From: VRUE01 sp035548675
GTDB lineage: Bacteria > Actinomycetota > Thermoleophilia > Solirubrobacterales > 70-9
Direction of reading: 5' to 3'
DNA length: 10,243 nt
NCBI GenBank assembly: GCA_035548675.1
Contig: DASZSJ010000082.1
Span: 1 to 10,243 of the forward strand
Positions 6,448 to 10,243 of this stretch are shown here, piece after piece (the stretch's first letter is position 1; each line of letters begins with the position of its first letter). The position numbers and the translations under genes are program-made. The notes beneath the pieces are model-generated. The model was not told the DNA's origin. It ran no database searches and saw only the letters and a program-made list of their open reading frames with translations.

Positions 6448-7101
6448 ATGGAGGCTGACCTGGATCTGCCCAGTCCACCGACCTCGCTCGGTCGTCAGTT
6501 GGCGCTGGTCAGCGTGCGCGAGCGCGGCGTCGGTCCCGAGCAGCTGCGCTGGATCGGCGTCGACCCCGACATCTTCGAGGCCTTCTACCGCGAGCACGTC
6601 GAGGGCCTGCAGGACTTCATCGCCCGCCGCGTCGGCGAGCGCGAGCGAGCCGCGGACCTGACCGCCGAGATCTTCCTGGCGGCGATCGAGTCGGCGGACG
6701 GCTACCGGCCCGGCAGGGGGACGCCGCGGGCCTGGCTCTACGGAATCGCCCGCCTCGTGATCGCCAACGACGCCCGCCGCCGCAATGCCGAGCGGGGCAG
6801 GGAGGATCGCTGGCGGGGCAGCGCCCTGCTCGACTCCGACGACGCGGCGCGCATCGACGCGCGCATCGACGCCGCCTCTCGCGCGCGCGAGCTCTACGCA
6901 GCGATGGATCGTTTGCCCGAGGCCGAGCGGGCGGTGCTGGAGCTGGTCGCGCTCGACGAGCTCACGGTCGCCGAGGCCGCCGCCGCAGCCGGCTTGCGAC
7001 CAGTCACTGCCCGGGTGCGCTTGCACCGAGCGCGGCGCAAGCTGCGCGCCGAGCTCGGGGCCGTCGATCAATCGTCCCAGCGAAAGGAGGGGCGCCAATG
7101 A
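6448..7101 (+). CDS. ECF-like RNA polymerase sigma factor
   Basis: A 217-residue sigma-70 family protein of extracytoplasmic-function size, which would direct RNA polymerase to a small regulon. Region 2 covers about residues 43-112 (FEAFYREHVEGLQDFIARRVG, TAEIFLAAIES, PRAWLYGIARLVIANDARRR). Region 4 covers about 150-203, with the helix-turn-helix DELTVAEAAAAAGLRPVTARVRLHRAR. Roughly 40 residues precede region 2, longer than in many ECF factors; an in-frame GTG at 6514 or TTG at 6499 could be the true start, since the ATG has AAGGGG only one base upstream and no well-spaced ribosome binding site. A leaderless transcript is another possibility. The stop overlaps the next gene's start (ATGA), so it is co-translated with a membrane protein that may control it. 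Confidence 0.88.
   Translation: MEADLDLPSPPTSLGRQLALVSVRERGVGPEQLRWIGVDPDIFEAFYREHVEGLQDFIARRVGERERAADLTAEIFLAAIESADGYRPGRGTPRAWLYGIARLVIANDARRRNAERGREDRWRGSALLDSDDAARIDARIDAASRARELYAAMDRLPEAERAVLELVALDELTVAEAAAAAGLRPVTARVRLHRARRKLRAELGAVDQSSQRKEGRQ
7083..7090 (+). promoter_or_regulatory. Ribosome binding site of the membrane-protein gene
   Basis: AAAGGAGG is the strongest Shine-Dalgarno sequence in the window, placed 7 nt before the ATG at 7098 and inside the sigma-factor coding end. It suggests that the partner protein is made at least as efficiently as the sigma factor. Confidence 0.75.
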
Positions 7102-8738
7102 GCGAGCAGCAAACTGGAGGCAACGATTTCGAGCAACGTCTGCTCGACCGGTTGAGGGCCGTCGTCGCCGAGCGCGGCGCGGCCCCGTCCGGCTCCGAGG
7201 CGACGGTTCCCGTCTCGGCCAGGACGAGCCGCCGCCGCCCGCCGCGCCTGGTGCTCGCCGCGGCGGCGGCGCTTGCCGTGGCCGCGGTCGTCCTCGTCGT
7301 CAATTCCGGCGGCGACAACACCTCGAAAGCCTTCGCGGTGGAGCCGCAGGAGGGCGGCGGCGTGACGATCGAGATCTACAGCCTCGAAGACGCCGCGGGC
7401 CTGGAACGGGCCCTGGAGCAGGCTGGAATCCCGGCGCAGGTGAACTGGCTGCCGGCCGGGTCGACCTGTCGCGAGCGGCGCCTCACGTCCTCGACCGTGA
7501 AGACGTCGCTGGGCGGGAGGACCGGCGGGTTCGACGTGGCCGGGCCGGCCCCGGCGCTGACGATCGGGGTGATGAGCGCCCGCCAGTACCGCGAACGCTG
7601 GCGGGCCTACAGGCGCAGCGATCTTTCCGCGGAGGAGTCGCGCGAATCGATCCCCAACGTCAGCCTCGACCCCGGGTCGTTTCGTCCCGACCAGAGCGTG
7701 GTCATCTCCGGCTCGCCCAACCCCTTCGACGGCGACCCCGAAGGCGGCTACCAGGCCCAGTTCCGGGTGGTCAAAGGGCCGGTCGAGCCGTGCAAGCCGG
7801 TCGCGGCGCCGGCCAGCAGCATCGGTGCGATCGAGATTCCCCAGGGCGCCGCCTCCGACGTCCCGGCCGAGGCGTTGCCAGCAGCGGGGCAGTTCCTCTA
7901 CGCGAAGACGAAGGTGGTCGAGTTGCAGGGCTGGGAACCGGATGGCCCTGGAGCGGGATCGAGGGCGAAGCCAAGGCACTTCACGGCGAACCTCCTGGGC
8001 CCCGAGGGGGACGCGCTTCCCGCTCTCGTGCCCACGGAGAAGGAGGTATGGACGGCTTCCGACGGCAAGACGCGCGTTCGCGAAGCCCTCGGCCGGGTCC
8101 AATTCCTCTCCAGCGCCGACCAGGAACGTTGGCGGGACGCGGGCTCGCCGCCCCCGTTTGCCTACGACCCTGACGAACACGCCGTGCGCCCCGACGGCTC
8201 CGGCCACCTCGTGAAGGAATACGCGTCCCGCTCCTGGCGGGGCCGCCACGTCTTCGCCAACGTCCCCAAGCTCTTCAGGCTGCCGACCGAGCCGGAAGCG
8301 CTGCGCCTGGCGATCGAACGCCGCCCTCCCGGCGGCTCGCCGTCGCCGGCCAGCTCGCGAAGGGGCAGCGTGACGGCCGAAAGGCTGATGGAAATACTGA
8401 GCGAACCGGTGACGAGCCCGGCGCTGCGCGCGGCCGCCTTCGGTGCACTTGCCGAATTGCCGGGCATCGGGCACGAGCGCGGCGTCGCCGACGTCGCCGG
8501 GCGCCGCGGCGACGCGCTCACCTGGGTCCGCGAACGCGGATTCGGCCGCGAGCTCATCTTCGACCGCCGCACGTCCAGGGTCCTCGCCCAGGCCGAAATG
8601 ATCTTCGGCCCGCCCTCCACGGCCGAGTACGGCGTGCCGGCGGGCACCGTCTTCCGCGAGACCGCCTACCTGCAGTCGGGGATCGTCGGCTCCACGAGCG
8701 AAACGGCTGCTGGGGCGAGGAACGGAGGGCCTGGGTGA
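7098..8738 (+). CDS. Single-pass membrane protein, CU044_5270-like; possible sigma-factor partner
   Basis: A 546-residue protein with a cytoplasmic N-terminal segment of about 50 residues, one transmembrane helix (51-68) after an Arg-rich stretch, and a large extracytoplasmic part. The C-terminal half (about 262-505) has the layout of actinobacterial CU044_5270 proteins: AGQFLYAKTKVVEL, EVWTASDGKTRVRE, then a helical LMEILSEPVTSPALRAAAFGALAELPGI segment and RELIFDRRTSRVLAQAE. That family is often encoded next to sigma factors. Between membrane and this domain lies an extra region (about 85-235) with the only two cysteines, Cys124 and Cys232, which could form a disulfide outside the cell. No HxxxCxxC zinc anti-sigma motif is present. 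The ATGA coupling to the sigma gene suggests regulation of, or by, that factor; this is inference. Confidence 0.85.
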   Translation: MSEQQTGGNDFEQRLLDRLRAVVAERGAAPSGSEATVPVSARTSRRRPPRLVLAAAAALAVAAVVLVVNSGGDNTSKAFAVEPQEGGGVTIEIYSLEDAAGLERALEQAGIPAQVNWLPAGSTCRERRLTSSTVKTSLGGRTGGFDVAGPAPALTIGVMSARQYRERWRAYRRSDLSAEESRESIPNVSLDPGSFRPDQSVVISGSPNPFDGDPEGGYQAQFRVVKGPVEPCKPVAAPASSIGAIEIPQGAASDVPAEALPAAGQFLYAKTKVVELQGWEPDGPGAGSRAKPRHFTANLLGPEGDALPALVPTEKEVWTASDGKTRVREALGRVQFLSSADQERWRDAGSPPPFAYDPDEHAVRPDGSGHLVKEYASRSWRGRHVFANVPKLFRLPTEPEALRLAIERRPPGGSPSPASSRRGSVTAERLMEILSEPVTSPALRAAAFGALAELPGIGHERGVADVAGRRGDALTWVRERGFGRELIFDRRTSRVLAQAEMIFGPPSTAEYGVPAGTVFRETAYLQSGIVGSTSETAAGARNGGPG

Positions 8739-8756
8739 CGGTCTACGCTGACCGCG

Positions 8757-10091
8757 ATGTACGACAGGGCGAAGATCTGGGTCGAGGGCGGGGCCGGCGG
8801 CAAGGGGTGCGTCTCGTTCCGGCGCGAGGCTCACGTGCCGCGGGGCGGGCCCGACGGCGGTGACGGCGGGCACGGCGGTGACGTCGTGCTCGTCTGCGAC
8901 CCCTCGCGGCGGGACCTGGGGGCGCTGAAGGGGAGCAAGCACTTCCGCGGGCAGCGGGGACGTCACGGGGAAGGGTCGAACCGGCACGGAGCCCGGGGGG
9001 AGGACCGTGAGGTGTCGGTACCGCCCGGGACGCAGGCCGAGGCGGTGGATGGCAGCCGGGTCGACCTGGTCGAGGCGGGGCAGCGCGCGGTGGTCGCGCA
9101 CGGCGGCCGCGGCGGGCATGGCAACAAGCGCTTTGCGACCTCAACGCGCCAGGCGCCGCGATTCGCCGAGAAGGGGACGGGCGGGGAGGAGGGCTGGATC
9201 GAGCTGCGGCTGAAGCTGCTCGCCGACGTCGGCCTGATCGGGTTGCCAAACGCCGGCAAGTCCTCGCTGCTGGGGCGGCTGACGCGGGCCGACTCCAAGG
9301 TCGGATCCTATCCCTTCACCACCACCTCGCCGGTGCTGGGGACGATCGACAGCGACGACCGCCAGGCGGTGATCGCCGACATCCCGGGCCTGATCGAAGG
9401 GGCGGCGGAGGGGGCCGGCCTCGGCCACGAGTTCCTCGCCCACGTCGAGCGCTGTTCGATGCTGGTCCACCTGGTCGAGCTGGCGCCACTGGAGGGCGAC
9501 CCAGTTGCCAACTACGAAGCCGTGCGCGCGGAGCTGGCCTCCTACGGCGCCGGGCTCGACCTCCTGCCCGAGCTGGTCGTGCTCTCGAAGCGAGACCTGC
9601 TGCCGCGCGATGAGGTGGCCCGAGCGCTCGCGGAGTGGCGATCCCGCCTCTCGGCTCAGAGGGTGAGTGAGGTTGACATCGATATGGAACGCAAACCTCA
9701 CGCACCCCCCGTCGTCGCGGTGTCGTCTGCAACCGGTGAGGGTCTGGACGAGCTGCGCGGTTGGATCTTCGCCGAGCTGGCGCAGGCGCCGCCCGCCCGC
9801 CCTCACCCCGTTGCGGAGCCCAGTGCAGAATTTGAGGCCGAGCACCGCGTCTACCGTCCGGCCGGCGAGGGCGGCTACGCGATCGAGCGCGAGGGCGACG
9901 GCGCCTTCCGCGTCACCGGACGCGGGGTCGAGATGCTCTTCGAGCGCCACGACGTCGCCAACGAGGAGGCCCTCGCCTACCTCGAGCAGCGCCTCAACGA
10001 GATCGGCGTGATCGCCGCCCTGCGCGCCGCCGGCTTCGAGCCCGGCGACGACGTCCGCGTCGGCGAGCACGAGTTCGAGCTCTATCCGTAG
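8757..10091 (+). CDS. obgE: Obg GTPase, 50S ribosome assembly factor
   Basis: A 444-residue Obg/CgtA protein that binds GTP and acts in late 50S assembly and stress signalling. The glycine-rich Obg fold spans about 1-157 (RAKIWVEGGAGGKGCVSFRRE, GGDGGHGGDVVL). The G domain shows G1 GLPNAGKSS (162-170), G2 in PFTTTSP, G3 DIPG (208-211), G4 SKRD (277-280) and G5 SSATG (323-327). A C-terminal OCT domain covers about 364-442. Two departures: G4 begins with Ser rather than Asn, and about 18 extra residues (300-317) separate G4 and G5, encoded by a palindromic stretch. No clear ribosome binding site precedes the ATG; it lies 18 nt after the preceding gene. rplU and rpmA, the usual neighbours, are 2.5 kb upstream. 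Confidence 0.96.
   Translation: MYDRAKIWVEGGAGGKGCVSFRREAHVPRGGPDGGDGGHGGDVVLVCDPSRRDLGALKGSKHFRGQRGRHGEGSNRHGARGEDREVSVPPGTQAEAVDGSRVDLVEAGQRAVVAHGGRGGHGNKRFATSTRQAPRFAEKGTGGEEGWIELRLKLLADVGLIGLPNAGKSSLLGRLTRADSKVGSYPFTTTSPVLGTIDSDDRQAVIADIPGLIEGAAEGAGLGHEFLAHVERCSMLVHLVELAPLEGDPVANYEAVRAELASYGAGLDLLPELVVLSKRDLLPRDEVARALAEWRSRLSAQRVSEVDIDMERKPHAPPVVAVSSATGEGLDELRGWIFAELAQAPPARPHPVAEPSAEFEAEHRVYRPAGEGGYAIEREGDGAFRVTGRGVEMLFERHDVANEEALAYLEQRLNEIGVIAALRAAGFEPGDDVRVGEHEFELYP
9661..9707 (+). repeat. Palindromic segment inside obgE
   Basis: Arms at 9661-9674 and 9694-9707 are inverted repeats (14 bp, one mismatch) around a 19-nt AT-richer centre containing ATCGATATGG. The segment encodes residues about 302-317, extra residues between the G4 and G5 motifs relative to ordinary Obg. 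It shares GAGTG, GTTGAC and GCAAACC in the same order with the intergenic element at 10196-10243. Confidence 0.6.
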
Positions 10092-10110
10092 GTCGAGCTC
10101 TACCCCTAGA
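10075..10110 (+). repeat. 18-bp tandem duplication across the obgE stop
   Basis: Units 10075-10092 and 10093-10110 match at 15 of 18 positions. The first encodes the C-terminal residues and stop of Obg, the second repeats them in frame (VELYP then TAG). Readthrough of the first stop would therefore add only six residues. Confidence 0.7.
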
Positions 10111-10179
10111 TGATTGATTCCACGAATTTCGTCAGCAACGGACCCAGGAAGAGGCAGAAGCCGACCGACAGGCGATTTT

Positions 10180-10243
10180 GGGCGAGCCCGCGGTGTCGAG
10201 TGTTGAGTTGACCCACGTATACGGTGGCAAACCAGACACTCGG
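10180..10243 (-). repeat. 64-bp palindromic intergenic element, copy 2 (inverted, runs to window edge)
   Basis: The reverse complement matches copy 1 (6325-6388) at about 56 of 64 positions; seven of eight differences are transitions. The 48-bp imperfect palindrome occupies 10196-10243 and its flank GGGCGAGCCCGCG occupies 10180-10192. The element may continue past the window. It lies 88 nt after the obgE stop, preceded by a 17-bp motif (10108-10124) that is also found after rpmA. Confidence 0.8.

Noticed and set aside
7068..9119. 683-codon open frame antisense to the membrane protein and obgE
   Set aside because: It crosses a gene boundary on the other strand and has no recognisable domain; both sense genes are well supported.
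10185..10220. TTGACC and TATACG in copy 2 as a sigma-70 promoter
   Set aside because: The two boxes are only a few bases apart instead of about 17, and they belong to the palindrome.

Overview
The window is about 10.2 kb of very GC-rich bacterial chromosome in which every gene I can support reads on the + strand. Gene content and order (mrdA-rodA, then an RNase E/G gene, rplU, rpmA, a sigma factor with a membrane partner, and obgE), strong G/C at third codon positions, and a CU044_5270-like protein point to a high-GC actinobacterium. A deep lineage such as Thermoleophilia/Solirubrobacterales is my best guess, but that is inference and no marker gene in the window proves it.

Layout. Positions 1-418 hold no gene I can identify, only short degenerate repeats and hairpins. 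Positions 419-3492 encode the cell-elongation pair PBP2 (transpeptidase) and RodA (SEDS glycosyltransferase), 8 nt apart. Positions 3544-6229 are a tightly coupled RNA/ribosome cluster: an RNase E/G-type endoribonuclease with a TRAM-like tail, L21 with an unusually long Lys/Ala/Pro tail, and L27. The first junction is an ATGA overlap and the second a TGATG overlap. Positions 6230-6447 are intergenic, with a strong hairpin followed by a palindromic repeat. Positions 6448-8738 encode an ECF-like sigma factor translationally coupled (ATGA) to a single-pass membrane protein of the CU044_5270 type, probably a signalling pair. Positions 8757-10091 encode the ribosome-assembly GTPase Obg. Positions 10092-10243 are intergenic and carry a second, inverted copy of the palindromic repeat, running to the window edge.

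The genes combine envelope elongation (mrdA, rodA) with ribosome production and RNA processing (rng, rplU, rpmA, obgE). In many bacteria rplU-rpmA-obgE are contiguous; here the sigma/membrane-protein pair separates rpmA from obgE.

The least explained signal is a 64-bp element seen twice, in opposite orientations (6325-6388 and 10180-10243). About 56 of 64 positions are identical, most differences are transitions, and one paired change preserves base pairing in its 48-bp imperfect palindrome. Each copy follows a gene end, after a shared 17-bp motif located 15-17 nt past the stop codon. A third palindromic segment (9661-9707) lies inside obgE, exactly where the protein has about 18 extra residues between its G4 and G5 motifs; it weakly resembles the intergenic element. 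Together these suggest an undescribed family of small palindromic elements, possibly mobile or acting in 3' UTRs. That interpretation is inference from one window.
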